NCBI RefSeq assembly: GCF_003991355.1 | Contig: NZ_RCSU01000005.1 | Location: 354,039 to 418,038 of the forward strand | DNA: 64,000 bases | Direction of reading: 5' to 3' | Origin: Pseudoflavitalea rhizosphaerae | GTDB lineage: Bacteria > Bacteroidota > Bacteroidia > Chitinophagales > Chitinophagaceae | In this document: piece by piece, positions 17,692 to 27,554 of the stretch | How the letters are laid out: the number at the start of each line of letters is the position of its first letter | How positions within the stretch are numbered: position 1 is the first letter of the stretch | Made by a program: the position numbers and the translations under genes | The notes under the pieces: generated by a model | The model's input: the letters and a program-made list of their open reading frames with translations, nothing else | Databases searched by the model: none | Told to the model about the DNA's origin: nothing

Positions 17692-18951
17692 ATGATCATA
17701 AAAAAATCTGCTATGACCTACCGGTTCCCCGTTGTGCTGGCCCTTTGTGCCGTAACAGGCATTGGCGCAGCCTCCCTGCGAAATATAGAAAGCAATCCCA
17801 TTCCAGTGATCGATGAAAGCGCCGCCAAACAAATTGTAACTGGCGCGGACCAGCTCAATGCGTACCTGCCATATCTGAAAGGAAAGCGCATAGGCATGCT
17901 GGTGAACCAGACGAGTATCATCGGCAAAAAGCCGCTGGTGGATAGCCTGCATACACTCGGCGTTAAGATCCAGACCATCTTTGGGCCCGAACACGGCTTC
18001 AGGGGCAATGCCAGCAACGGCGCACATGTAAGCGATGAAGTGGACCCTGCAACTGGCATCCAGGTAGTTTCGCTTTACGGAAAGCAACGCAAGCCCTCCA
18101 AAGAACAAATGGCAAAGATCGATCTCATGATCTTCGACCTGCAGGATGTGGGCTGCCGCTTCTACACTACCATCAATTCACTTCGGGATATCATGGAAGC
18201 ATGTGCAGACAACAACAAAGAGTTGCTGATCCTGGACCGTCCCAATCCCAATGGTTATGTTGATGGCGCTGTGCTGCAGATGGAACATAAATCCGGTATC
18301 GGCCAGTTCCCTATTCCATTTACGCATGGTATGACCATTGGTGAATTTGCAAAAATGATCAATGGTGAAGGCTGGTTGCCCGGGAAAAAACAATGTAAGA
18401 TCAGGATCATCCCGGTGAAGAACTATGCACATAATATGGATTACACATTGCCTGTGTTCCCTTCTCCCAATCTCAACTCACAACAATCCGTGCTGTTGTA
18501 TCCCAGCATCTGTATGTTTGAGGGAACCATCGTGAGCCAGGGTCGCGGCACTTATGTTCCTTTCACTGTATTGGGTGCTCCTGCGCTCAAAGGCAAATAT
18601 GATTTTAGTTTTACCCCTGTGAGCATTCCCGGAAAATCAGAAACGCCACTGCATCAAAACCAGACCTGTTATGGACTGGATCTGGGCAATTACAAAACAG
18701 ACAGTTTCAGGAAAGCCGGTAAGATCAATATCCGCTGGATGATGGAGATGTACAAAGCATATCCGGAAAAAGAGAAATTCTTCGACAGGAGTTTCAGCAG
18801 ACAGATGGGTAATATCGATTTTCTGACCGGTTACTCCGAATTCAAGCAACAGATCATTTCCGGTGCCAGTGAAGAGGAAATCCGGAAGAGCTGGGAGCCG
18901 GGTTTGAGCAATTACAAAAAGATGAGATTGAAATACCTGCTGTATCCGTAG
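17692..18951 (+). CDS. NamZ-type (DUF1343) exo-beta-N-acetylmuramidase family protein
   Basis: The protein is 419 residues from the ATG at 17692; an ATG at 17713 would also give a signal peptide (FPVVLALCAVTGIGA). The DUF1343 core shows GKRIGMLVNQTSIIG, the motif FGPEHGFRGNA, DLQDVGCRFYTT and LDRPNPNGY. Characterised members (Bacillus subtilis and Tannerella forsythia NamZ) remove terminal MurNAc from peptidoglycan fragments, so a role in periplasmic cell-wall recycling is likely. It is transcribed divergently from the TonB receptor gene and ends at repeat copy B. Confidence 0.88.
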   Translation: MIIKKSAMTYRFPVVLALCAVTGIGAASLRNIESNPIPVIDESAAKQIVTGADQLNAYLPYLKGKRIGMLVNQTSIIGKKPLVDSLHTLGVKIQTIFGPEHGFRGNASNGAHVSDEVDPATGIQVVSLYGKQRKPSKEQMAKIDLMIFDLQDVGCRFYTTINSLRDIMEACADNNKELLILDRPNPNGYVDGAVLQMEHKSGIGQFPIPFTHGMTIGEFAKMINGEGWLPGKKQCKIRIIPVKNYAHNMDYTLPVFPSPNLNSQQSVLLYPSICMFEGTIVSQGRGTYVPFTVLGAPALKGKYDFSFTPVSIPGKSETPLHQNQTCYGLDLGNYKTDSFRKAGKINIRWMMEMYKAYPEKEKFFDRSFSRQMGNIDFLTGYSEFKQQIISGASEEEIRKSWEPGLSNYKKMRLKYLLYP

Positions 18952-18956
18952 CTGGG

Positions 18957-19072
18957 TGCTGCCAGTCGCTCGCCTCTGGCGAGTGACTTATATTCCGTCG
19001 CCTCCGGCGACACGGTGTTCGCCAGAGGCGAACAATTAGAAGTCACTCGCCAGAGGCGAGCGACTGGCAGCA
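18957..19072 (+). repeat. Four-hairpin palindromic repeat, copy B
   Basis: This copy lies between two convergent genes. Its outer arms form a perfect 33-bp inverted repeat (TGCTGCCAGTCGCTCGCC ... and its complement), longer than in the other copies. The loops read TCT, TCC, AGA and AGA, so the inner pair has one mismatch that copies A, C and D lack. Orientation is the same as in the other three. Confidence 0.85.
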
Positions 19073-19088
19073 TCCTGGATAATTGTTA

Positions 19089-20537
19089 CTACTGCGAAGG
19101 ATATTTTTTCTCCAGGTATCTATTGTAAAATGTTTCGAGTGCTGAATAATCCGTTTTGAAATTGGCGTTCAGCGGGAATTCAGGTGTGGGGAAGTAATGT
19201 GTAGGCCTGAGCCAGTTGGGAATATGCTGTAGCAGGTGCATATTCTCTTCAAGTTTGAACCCTGGTGTGCTGGTGAAGAATAATCCGATGGTCATGTATT
19301 TGCGTGAAAAGATAGCGGCTGCATCGTTGATGGGGCCGATACCGGAGAAAACATATTCCAGGTTATTGAGATTGATGCGATGCCCGTAATATTTCACTTC
19401 GCGATCCACCCGGCCTGCATAATAGTAGCGGTCCTCCAGCTGACTGAAGATCACTTTATCACCTGTTTTGTAATATTGTTCACCATCGTATTCAAAGAAA
19501 CCGGTGCCTTCCGGCAGATTGAGATAACCTTTGAATGTTTGTTCCCCGCTCACATATAATTCGCCTTCCAGGTTTCCATCTTCCAGCAATATCGCATTAC
19601 CCAGGTAAGCTTTGCTGCCGATATTGAGCTGGCCGATGCTTACCACACGGTTCCAGGTATGGAATTCCTTTTCCACTTTGTAGGCAGAGCAATAGATACT
19701 GAGTTCTGTGGGACCGTAGCAATTGTAAATGCCTGCATGTGGAAAATGCTCTCTTAATAATTGTACATCTGAATCGTAAAGAGGTTCTCCGCAGAAGAGG
19801 AAATGCTTTGTTCTGTTTGGAGAAATGTAAAAAAGCAATTGTTGTTTTTGCAGGATGCGCAGCATGGACGGCAATAAGCAGAAGATGCTGCATTGGTTAT
19901 ATTGTTCGCTGTTGAGCAGGTGGTCCGTATCGATATGCGATATGGCAGCGCCATTAGTCCATGCCATCAGCATGGCCCAGATGCTGAGGTCGAAGGAGAA
20001 CTTGAATGTATTGGCGATCACATCCGTTTCCTCTACTTCGAACAACTGCTGCATATTATCTGTGAAAGCGGCGATATTGGCACTGGAAACAGGAACAGCT
20101 TTTGCTGCGCCTGTGGTCCCGGATGTGAAGAGGATATAACGGAGATCCTCAGTTGAAAAGCTATCTGGTGTTTCCGTTTCCTGGAAGCAGAGAAAGCAGG
20201 AGCCGAATGAAGGAAGCTGCAACGGTTCATACACCTGTTCTTTTTCCCGCCAGTGGGAGAGGAAGAAATTCTCATTGGTGATGATCACGCCGGGATTGAT
20301 GATCTCGATCTTGTTTTCGATCATCGGAATGGTATCATCGATATTGATGGGGCAATAAATGAAATCATGTGTGAAGCAGAAATAGAATGCGAAATAGTAG
20401 AGTTCCGGAAGGGAAGATAAGACCACTACTTTCCTGTTGCTGCCGGAAGGGAGTTTGTTCCGGAGCGCCGAGCAGGCAGTATCGAATTCATGATAACTGT
20501 ACCGTTTCGATCCGTTGTATAAAAAAAGCTGATCCAT
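19089..20537 (-). CDS. Stand-alone adenylation (AMP-binding) enzyme, NRPS/DltA-like
   Basis: The protein is 482 residues from the ATG at 20537; a TTG at 20561 would add 8 residues. The adenylation motifs are present in order: LFTSGTTGAAKAVPV (phosphate loop), FDLSIWAML, YNCYGPTELSIYCS, GELYVSGEQTFKGYL, YYKTGDKV and GRVDREVKYYGHRINLNNLE. The C-terminal catalytic lysine is likely in NANFKTDYSALE. It activates a carboxylic acid, probably an amino acid, as the adenylate. No carrier-protein, condensation or thioesterase gene is nearby, so the partner must be elsewhere. Confidence 0.85.
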   Translation of the reverse strand: MDQLFLYNGSKRYSYHEFDTACSALRNKLPSGSNRKVVVLSSLPELYYFAFYFCFTHDFIYCPINIDDTIPMIENKIEIINPGVIITNENFFLSHWREKEQVYEPLQLPSFGSCFLCFQETETPDSFSTEDLRYILFTSGTTGAAKAVPVSSANIAAFTDNMQQLFEVEETDVIANTFKFSFDLSIWAMLMAWTNGAAISHIDTDHLLNSEQYNQCSIFCLLPSMLRILQKQQLLFYISPNRTKHFLFCGEPLYDSDVQLLREHFPHAGIYNCYGPTELSIYCSAYKVEKEFHTWNRVVSIGQLNIGSKAYLGNAILLEDGNLEGELYVSGEQTFKGYLNLPEGTGFFEYDGEQYYKTGDKVIFSQLEDRYYYAGRVDREVKYYGHRINLNNLEYVFSGIGPINDAAAIFSRKYMTIGLFFTSTPGFKLEENMHLLQHIPNWLRPTHYFPTPEFPLNANFKTDYSALETFYNRYLEKKYPSQ

Positions 20538-20662
20538 AGACAAGGTATTGCTGAAAAGCAAGGGGTACGCTCAGAAATGGGTCAGTGATCATAAATGTAC
20601 TCAAAATACCGACTGTTGCCGTCTCGGGATATAAAAAATATGTCTGTTGAATGATCTTGCAA

Positions 20663-20705
20663 TTTGGTTTGTTTCCCAACCGGCGTTCATATCCTTTTTG
20701 CGGGA
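20663..20705 (+). repeat. Solitary arm related to the 447-bp inverted repeat at 33.7 kb
   Basis: TTTGGTTTGTTTCCCAACCG and the following GCGTTCATATCCTTT match the right outer arm at 34107-34153 with a one-base deletion and a few changes. It overlaps the last codons of the DUF488 gene and lies about 130 bases upstream of the adenylation gene. No opposite arm was found nearby. Confidence 0.5.
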
Positions 20706-21043
20706 GAAGAAATTAAACTTTGCAATACAATTGCATTATTATACTCTTCATCATGCGCGGCATACACCAGTGTAATTACAGGATGCGCTTTCGCCAATGC
20801 AAGCAATTCTTTCATTGCATCACTTCCTTTCAGCTCAGCTTTATAACGCCTGCTGAATTCCTTCCATTTTTCAGGATCATGGTTGAACCATTTGCGAAGT
20901 TCCGTGGATGGCGCTACATCTTTCAGCCATTGATCGGCATGAAGCGTGGCTTTGCTGAGCCCACGCGGCCAGAGCCGGTCTACCAGGATGCGGTAGCCGT
21001 CTGTTTGTTCTTGTTTTTCGTATGCGCGTTTGATCTGGATCAT
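20687..21043 (-). CDS. DUF488 family protein
   Basis: The protein is 118 residues from the ATG at 21043, beginning MIQIKRAYEKQEQTDGYRIL; a longer reading frame upstream lacks family similarity. The DUF488 signature is seen as ILVDRLWPRGLSK and the later WFNHDPEKWKEFSRRY. Some relatives carry conserved Cys and Arg residues for an unknown, possibly stress-related, function. Its 3' end lies within the solitary repeat arm at 20663-20705. Confidence 0.85.
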   Translation of the reverse strand: MIQIKRAYEKQEQTDGYRILVDRLWPRGLSKATLHADQWLKDVAPSTELRKWFNHDPEKWKEFSRRYKAELKGSDAMKELLALAKAHPVITLVYAAHDEEYNNAIVLQSLISSPAKRI

Positions 21044-21211
21044 ACAATTAATTTGAAGTGGGCATTCTGTTTTCTGTAACAGCCAATCTTTCAAAGGGTT
21101 CGGATTTGCAGTGACCCCGGCAGAAAAACGCAGCATACCAGGGGCGAAGACGACGGACCAAGGCCAGGGATTTAATAAGTATCAATACTTTCAAAATTTT
21201 TAGTGGAAGTC

Positions 21212-21243
21212 TTGTGAATTTAAAAACAATTTTTCTAAGTTTA
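21212..21243 (+). promoter_or_regulatory. Probable promoter of the ROK gene
   Basis: TTG at 21212-21214 and TAAGTTTA at 21236-21243 (one mismatch to TAnnTTTG) are separated by 21 bases. They lie about 85 bases before the ATG at 21329. Confidence 0.35.
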
Positions 21244-21328
21244 AGTTCCGGACTTTTTCTGCCTGCCCGGTCCGGCTTCACCTTGATGATCGTTTCGTCT
21301 CATTGCATTAAAGAATAAGTGAACCACT

Positions 21329-22576
21329 ATGTTTGATACTGCAGAAAACAGGTCTCCCTTGTATTACGAGATCATTCGCCAGTTATATTATGGCAAGGTG
21401 TTGTCCTGTACAGACCTGAGCGAAAGGACCAGCAAGAGCATCCCGCTGATCACAACAGCCATTAATGCCCTGATCAAGTCGGGCTTTGTGGAGAAGAAGG
21501 GTTATGCCCCGTCGAGCGGTGGACGAAGGCCGCTGATGTATGCGCTGAAGCCAGACAGGCTTTATGTGGTTACCATCGCGATGGACCAGTTGAGTGCGCG
21601 GATCGGCATCGTTGACATGCAGAACCATTATGTGTCTGGTGTGGAAGTGGTGGAGTTGCGGTTGCTCAATAACCCGCAGGCGCTGGATACATTGGTGCAG
21701 GCCATCAGTAATCATATCGATCAGTCCGGTATTCCCCGCAGCAAGATCATTGGTGCCGGTATTGGCATGCCGGGACTGGTGAATGCCATCGATGGCATCA
21801 ACTACTCTTATCTTCCTGTAACTGGTAAAAGCCTGAGTGAGTACCTCAGTGATGCATTGGGCCTGAAAGTGTTCATAGATAACGATTCCAGCCTGATCGC
21901 TTTGGCGGAGCACCGCTTCGGGAAGGCACACGATTTCAGGAATGTGATGGTGATCAATTTGGGCTGGGGAATAGGTTTGGGTATGATCATAAACGGACAG
22001 CTCTATCGCGGCGATGATGGCTTCGCCGGCGAATTCAGTCATATTCCCATCTCTGAAAAGGGATCCCTCTGTTATTGTGGCAAGCAGGGATGTCTTGAAT
22101 CAGAGGCATCACTGTTAGCTGTAGCCGATAAAGCATTGCAGGGCATCAGCAAGGGAAGGCTCAGCAGGTTGGCTTTTCTGACAGACCAGAACCAACTGGT
22201 GATCGGCAATGCATTGATGGACCTGGCCAACCAGGGCGATCAATATGCCATAGAGTTGTTCATGGAAGCAGCTTACAAGATCGGAAGAGGTTTATCTATC
22301 CTGATCCATATCAATAACCCGAAAGCCATCATACTCAGCGGGCGTGGCGCTAAAGTTGGCAAACTGGTGACTGCTCCGATTCAGCAGGCGATCACCAGTT
22401 ACTGTATCCCAAGACTCGCCAATAACACTGAATTACTCGTCTCCGAATTCGGCTATGAAGCCGAATTGATTGGCGCCGCCATCCTGGTAATGGAGCATTT
22501 TTCCCGCAATACATTTGCAGCATCCGCAAATACCACCCGCAAATTCAGCAAAAAAATGCCTGATCCCCAATCGTAA
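21329..22576 (+). CDS. ROK-family transcriptional regulator
   Basis: The 415-residue protein has an N-terminal winged helix (CTDLSERTSKSIPLITTAIN, with the wing SSGGRRPLMY) followed by a ROK sugar-kinase fold. The ROK zinc site is visible as CYCGKQGCLESEAS and the sugar-binding region as IDNDSSLIALAEHRFGKA. NagC- and XylR-type regulators of this family sense sugars or amino sugars. It lies upstream of, and in the same direction as, the second SusCD operon. It is probably that operon's regulator, as the locus lacks a sigma/FecR pair and its SusC lacks an STN domain. Confidence 0.88.
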   Translation: MFDTAENRSPLYYEIIRQLYYGKVLSCTDLSERTSKSIPLITTAINALIKSGFVEKKGYAPSSGGRRPLMYALKPDRLYVVTIAMDQLSARIGIVDMQNHYVSGVEVVELRLLNNPQALDTLVQAISNHIDQSGIPRSKIIGAGIGMPGLVNAIDGINYSYLPVTGKSLSEYLSDALGLKVFIDNDSSLIALAEHRFGKAHDFRNVMVINLGWGIGLGMIINGQLYRGDDGFAGEFSHIPISEKGSLCYCGKQGCLESEASLLAVADKALQGISKGRLSRLAFLTDQNQLVIGNALMDLANQGDQYAIELFMEAAYKIGRGLSILIHINNPKAIILSGRGAKVGKLVTAPIQQAITSYCIPRLANNTELLVSEFGYEAELIGAAILVMEHFSRNTFAASANTTRKFSKKMPDPQS

Positions 22577-22664
22577 AACGCTGGTTTTCTGTGAATCCGC
22601 ATGTCATTTATCAAAAAGTGCGTAAAACTTTGTAAGAATTTTAAAAAGTTGCAGGTCTTTTTTA

Positions 22665-22672
22665 TAGATTTA
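22665..22672 (+). promoter_or_regulatory. Possible -7 element before the second susC
   Basis: TAGATTTA differs from TAnnTTTG at one base and lies about 90 bases before the ATG at 22762. No -33 element at good spacing was found. Confidence 0.3.
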
Positions 22673-22761
22673 TGTTGAAGGAAATGATGACCCTTCGTGA
22701 CATGGTTTTGTGACTGTATGACCTTATCATCAACGATTGAACAACCAAAACCTAACATACC

Positions 22762-25700
22762 ATGCACAAATTGCTAATGCTAGTGCCAATGGCATTGCTA
22801 TCCATGTATTCCTGGGCGCAGGTGAAAGTGGAAGGCAATGTCACGGATGCCGCCGACGGGCAACCGCTTTCCGGGGCCACCGTCCTGATCAAGGGCAAAA
22901 CAGGTGGCGCCAGCACCAACTCCGCTGGAAAATTTTCAATTACAGTTCCGAATGACAATGCGGTCCTCGTTATCTCCTCTCTCGGCTACGTTACAAAAGA
23001 AGTGCCGGTGAAAGGGCAGGCAAGCTTCAACATCACCCTGAGCAGGGAAGAATCTGAACTGCGCTCGGTGGTGGTGACGGCTTTGAACATCAAGAGACAA
23101 AAAGGTGCTCTCGGCTACGCAGTGGCCGAAGCTACAGCCAAAGACATCGCAGGCTTTGGTGAAACCAATGCCATGCAATCGCTGGCAGGTAAGCTTGCCG
23201 GGGTAACCATCACCGGTACAACCGCAGGTCCTACAGGATCTTCGCGTATCACTATCCGTGGTGTGCGTGAATTGCTCGGCAATAACCAGCCGCTCTACGT
23301 GATAGATGGTGTGCCGGCAGTGAATGGTAATATCGGTAGTGCAGATCAGAACGGAGGTTTCGATCTGGGTGATGGACTTTCCGATATCAACCCCAATGAT
23401 GTGGAATCCATCACTGTGCTTAAAGGCGCCTCAGCAGCTGTATTGTATGGAAGCCGCGCCCTGAATGGCGTAGTGCTCATCACAACCAAATCCGGCAGGG
23501 GAAGAAAAGGGATCGGCGTTGAATTCAGCAGCAATATGACTGTTGATCGCGTGAACACAAAGCTGGATGAAGTGCAGAAATTGTACGGACAGGGAAACAA
23601 TGGTCTGTTGCCAAGGACCGTAGGTGAAGCGCCCAATATCGTGGATAGCTGGGGACCGCGTTACACCGAAGCCGATTCCATCCTGCAGCGCGATGGAACA
23701 AAGAGACCTTACAAATACATCGAAGGCAATATGAAGGATTTCTTCCGCCATGGTATTACCTGGCTGAATACAGTGGCTGTAACCGGGGGTAACGAAAATG
23801 CCAATATGCGTGCATCTTACTCCAATATCAGCAGCAAGGACGTGAATCCGAAAGCTGGCTTCAGCAGGAATACTTTTTCATTGCGCGGCGAAATGAAACT
23901 TACAGAGCGGCTGACAGTGGAAGCCAAAGGTAACCTGCTCCTTGAGGATGTAACCAACAGACCGGCGCTCACTGATGATGTGAACAATATCGGTAACGGC
24001 CTGCTTTCCATCGCCGGCAACTTCGATCAGGCATGGATGCAAAGATATGCGAATGATGATGGTTCCTATATCAATTATACAGGCAACCTGTATCGCGCCA
24101 ATCCATACTGGACCATCAACCGCACAACCAATAACAGTAATAAGAAAAGGGTAGGAGGCGCACTAACGGTGAAGTATAAGTTCACAGACAAACTGAGCGC
24201 ACAGGTGAATGCCGGTACGGACTTCTACACTTTCAATTTCGAGAATTTCTACGACAAGTATACACCATCCCGGGACGGAGGTATACTTCAGCTCAGGACC
24301 ATCACCATGAAGGAAGAGAACTACCAGGCGATGATCAATTACGTTACCCCACTCTTCGGTGATTTCAAATTGAATGCCATGGCAGGCGGCAATATGATGA
24401 GAGCAAAGAATACAAACCGCGAGATCACCGGGCAGGAAATAGTGGAGCCAGGCAAAGCGGTGATTGCCAACTTCAGAACAGTACGTGTAGTTGATGCACC
24501 CGCAGGAAATACCAGCAGGGCAATCCATTCACTCTTCGGCAATGCAGAGCTTAGCTGGAGGAACCAGGTTTTTGCCAATTTCCAGGCAAGGAACGACTGG
24601 TCATCCACACTGCCTCCCAGCAACTGGTCTTATTTCTATCCTTCTATTGATCTGAGCTGGGTGTTATCCAATAGTATCGACCTTTCGAATACCCCTCTCA
24701 GTTATGCCAAGCTTCGCGCCTCATTTGGTAAGGTGGGCAGCGATGCCATCCCGGGTAATGCCGCTTTCTATTATTCCCTTACCGGTCTGAGCTTCGACGG
24801 AAAACCCATGGGAGAGATCCTGGGCAATACAGTGCCTAACGACAGGATCAGGCCCACTTTCAAAGTGTCACAGGAACTGGGCGCTGAGATCGGACTGCTC
24901 AAAGACCGTCTCAGTATCGATTTCACCTGGTATAATGAAGAAACGAAGGACGCCATCGTTATCCTGCCCATCGCCTCTTCTTCAGGTTACAATGATGCCC
25001 TGCTGAATGCGGCTACTTTGCAAAATAAGGGTGTGGAAATACTGGTGAAAACAACACCTGTTAAACTGAGCAATTTCCGTTGGGACCTCTCTTTCAACTA
25101 TGCAAAGAATACAAACAAAGTGAAAGCGCTTGCTGAAGGACTGGAAACATTCACTATCGCACAGGCCCGCTGGGCCGGCGCTACCATCACAGGTGATGTA
25201 GGTGACCGTTTCGGTTCGATCTATGGCGTTGATTTCACGTATAACGATAAGGGACAAATGATAATCGGCGATAATGGTCTTCCCGTGTATTCGTCCGCCC
25301 CGGTTTTGCTGGGCAATACCACTCCCGACTGGACAGGCGGCATCTCCAACAGCTTTACCTGGAAAGGACTGGAGTTAAGGGCAGTGATCGATATCAGGGT
25401 TGGTGGCGACCTCTTCTCCATGAGCAACCTGAATATGTACGGACAGGGTGTAGCGCCTGCTACTTTGCCCGGACGTGATGGCTGGAATGAATACAACAGG
25501 GAGATCCGCGCATGGCGTGATGGTGGTGAAGTTGGACCACAGCCAACACAAAACAATCGCGGCTATATAGCACCGGGAGCAAAAGCAGACGGAACGGCCA
25601 ATGATAAGGCTGTTGGTCCATCCGAATACTGGAGATCAGTTTCGGAGAACACTCCCAGGCCATTCATCTATGACGGTGGTTTTGTGAAGCTGCGCGATAT

Positions 25701-25917
25701 CGGGCTCAACTACACATTGCCAAAATCACTCTACAAAAGAGTGCCAGTGCAGAATATCACCGTAGGTTTGATCGGACGTAACCTCTGGATCATTTCAAAG
25801 AATACGCCCAATATCGATCCTGAATCCAATTACAATAACGGTAATGGTCAGGGTTTTGAATACGGCTCTTTGCCTGGCAGACAACGTTATGGCTTCAATG
25901 TGCTGATCAAACTCTAA
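22762..25917 (+). CDS. SusC/RagA TonB-dependent transporter (locus 2, no STN)
   Basis: This 1051-residue protein has a short signal peptide ending near WAQ. The mature part opens directly with the carboxypeptidase-regulatory-like domain (VKVEGNVTDAADGQPLSGAT), then the TonB-box region, the plug (PLYVIDGVPAVNG, DVESITVLKGASAAVLYGSR) and the barrel. The absence of STN means it does not signal to a FecR, which agrees with the ROK gene upstream. It partners with the SusD protein 19 bases downstream. Confidence 0.93.
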   Translation: MHKLLMLVPMALLSMYSWAQVKVEGNVTDAADGQPLSGATVLIKGKTGGASTNSAGKFSITVPNDNAVLVISSLGYVTKEVPVKGQASFNITLSREESELRSVVVTALNIKRQKGALGYAVAEATAKDIAGFGETNAMQSLAGKLAGVTITGTTAGPTGSSRITIRGVRELLGNNQPLYVIDGVPAVNGNIGSADQNGGFDLGDGLSDINPNDVESITVLKGASAAVLYGSRALNGVVLITTKSGRGRKGIGVEFSSNMTVDRVNTKLDEVQKLYGQGNNGLLPRTVGEAPNIVDSWGPRYTEADSILQRDGTKRPYKYIEGNMKDFFRHGITWLNTVAVTGGNENANMRASYSNISSKDVNPKAGFSRNTFSLRGEMKLTERLTVEAKGNLLLEDVTNRPALTDDVNNIGNGLLSIAGNFDQAWMQRYANDDGSYINYTGNLYRANPYWTINRTTNNSNKKRVGGALTVKYKFTDKLSAQVNAGTDFYTFNFENFYDKYTPSRDGGILQLRTITMKEENYQAMINYVTPLFGDFKLNAMAGGNMMRAKNTNREITGQEIVEPGKAVIANFRTVRVVDAPAGNTSRAIHSLFGNAELSWRNQVFANFQARNDWSSTLPPSNWSYFYPSIDLSWVLSNSIDLSNTPLSYAKLRASFGKVGSDAIPGNAAFYYSLTGLSFDGKPMGEILGNTVPNDRIRPTFKVSQELGAEIGLLKDRLSIDFTWYNEETKDAIVILPIASSSGYNDALLNAATLQNKGVEILVKTTPVKLSNFRWDLSFNYAKNTNKVKALAEGLETFTIAQARWAGATITGDVGDRFGSIYGVDFTYNDKGQMIIGDNGLPVYSSAPVLLGNTTPDWTGGISNSFTWKGLELRAVIDIRVGGDLFSMSNLNMYGQGVAPATLPGRDGWNEYNREIRAWRDGGEVGPQPTQNNRGYIAPGAKADGTANDKAVGPSEYWRSVSENTPRPFIYDGGFVKLRDIGLNYTLPKSLYKRVPVQNITVGLIGRNLWIISKNTPNIDPESNYNNGNGQGFEYGSLPGRQRYGFNVLIKL

Positions 25918-25936
25918 CCTTTAAAAGTCTGAAAAA

Positions 25937-27538
25937 ATGAAATGCATTCAATATATAACCCTTGCAGGATGTATACTCGCCATTCAGGCCTGTACAAGGG
26001 GATTCGAAGATCGGAACGTAAACAAAGCAGGCTTCAATAGCCTCGATGCACAGTACCAGCTCACCAAGGTGCAGGCAGATATGAGCGGCGACCGGGAAGA
26101 TGTATGGAGATACGATCTCGGTATCACTTCCCCGCTCGTTCAACACCTGGGCGGTTCCTGGTGGACACAGCATGGAGGTATGTATAAAATAGTGGACAAG
26201 ACCCATTGGTACAGCCACTGGGAAGCAACTTATCCCCGGGAATTGAAAAACCTGGAGGATATGATCGATAAAACAGCAGATGATCCTGCAAAAGCCAATA
26301 TGCATGCAGCTGCCAGGATCGTAAGAGTGATGGTTTACTCGAAATTGACAGACCTCTACGGTGATATTCCATATACAGAAGCAGGCAGGGGATTCACAGA
26401 CAAAAATTTCATGCCGAAATACGATAAACAGGAAGATATCTATAAAGACCTCTTCAAGGAACTGGATGAAGCATTCAATGAACTGGATGTAAGCGGACCA
26501 GCGATCAGTGGCGATATCTGGTTCAATGGCAGTGTGGCCAAATGGAAAAAACTGGCCAACTCCATGAGGCTGCGCCTTGGTTTCCGCCTTACCAGGCGCG
26601 ATCTGGCAGAAGCAAAGAAACAAGTAGAAGCAGCTATCAGTGGCGGCGTAATGACTGAGCTTGCAGATATTTGCATGACACGTCACGAAGCTTTCTCCTG
26701 GGTGTCTGGCTCCGGCGATAGCCGCGGCAATGGCCGCTCTCAGGTGTTCAAAAGCGAGCCCCGTTCCGGTGGATTCCGCCTCGTGAAAACACTGGTGGAT
26801 ACGATGGTGAAATACCAGGACCCGCGACTTTACATTTATGGCGGCACTTATTTCGGTAACAAGATCATAGGTGATCCTACGCTGCTCGATATCAGCGGAC
26901 TCATGCCCGCCATTGGTGTATCACCCGGCGCCATGGCCTGGAACGAATGGGGAGATTATGGCAATGTAAATCTACCCGGAGGTGGATCTGTCTGGGTTGG
27001 CCAGGACGACAGGTTTGTACAACCCAGCAAATATGTTTCAGCGCTCAATGCTCCTTTTTTCCATGTAACACCTGCTGAAGTGGAATACCTGCTGGCAGAA
27101 GCAGCCCTGAGAGGATGGGGCGGCGTTACCGATGCGGAAGGCCATTTCAGGAAAGGATTGCAGTTCGCATGCGAAGCCATGCAATACTATCCTGGAGCAC
27201 CAGCCATCCAGCAAACCGCTATCGATAATTTCAAGAATAAATTCAATCCTTTCCCTACCATCTTCGATTCTGCCATGAGCAGGGTGCATACGCAGATGTG
27301 GGTGAACTTCTTCCTCAACGGAACAGAAGCTTATGCCAACTGGAGAAGAACAGGGCTTCCCGATCTGAAAAGATTCAAAGGCGTTGACTGGTATTCGCCG
27401 GGGGCCGATACCATGCCCCGCAGGTTCTTCTATCCGGAATCCGAAATCCTGCTCAATCCGAAGAATTACCAGGATGCCATCGGCAGGATGAACAACACGA
27501 ATGATATGATGACACCTGTTTGGTGGGATAAACAATAG
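25937..27538 (+). CDS. SusD/RagB-family lipoprotein (SusD-like 2) (locus 2)
   Basis: The 533-residue protein has a lipobox IQAC near residue 19. It matches the SusD-like_2 branch (RVMVYSKLTDLYGDIPYTEA, then LAEAALRGWG and a C-terminal FLNGTEAYANWRRTG). It is the substrate-binding partner of the SusC encoded upstream. A hairpin follows its stop codon and separates it from the arylsulfotransferase-like gene. Confidence 0.9.
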   Translation: MKCIQYITLAGCILAIQACTRGFEDRNVNKAGFNSLDAQYQLTKVQADMSGDREDVWRYDLGITSPLVQHLGGSWWTQHGGMYKIVDKTHWYSHWEATYPRELKNLEDMIDKTADDPAKANMHAAARIVRVMVYSKLTDLYGDIPYTEAGRGFTDKNFMPKYDKQEDIYKDLFKELDEAFNELDVSGPAISGDIWFNGSVAKWKKLANSMRLRLGFRLTRRDLAEAKKQVEAAISGGVMTELADICMTRHEAFSWVSGSGDSRGNGRSQVFKSEPRSGGFRLVKTLVDTMVKYQDPRLYIYGGTYFGNKIIGDPTLLDISGLMPAIGVSPGAMAWNEWGDYGNVNLPGGGSVWVGQDDRFVQPSKYVSALNAPFFHVTPAEVEYLLAEAALRGWGGVTDAEGHFRKGLQFACEAMQYYPGAPAIQQTAIDNFKNKFNPFPTIFDSAMSRVHTQMWVNFFLNGTEAYANWRRTGLPDLKRFKGVDWYSPGADTMPRRFFYPESEILLNPKNYQDAIGRMNNTNDMMTPVWWDKQ

Positions 27539-27554
27539 TTGCTTCAAAAAACAA

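Noticed and set aside
25907..26686. 259-codon open frame on the strand opposite susD of locus 2
   Set aside because: It is a shadow of a gene with strong SusD features, and its translation is Cys/His/Phe-rich with no family likeness.
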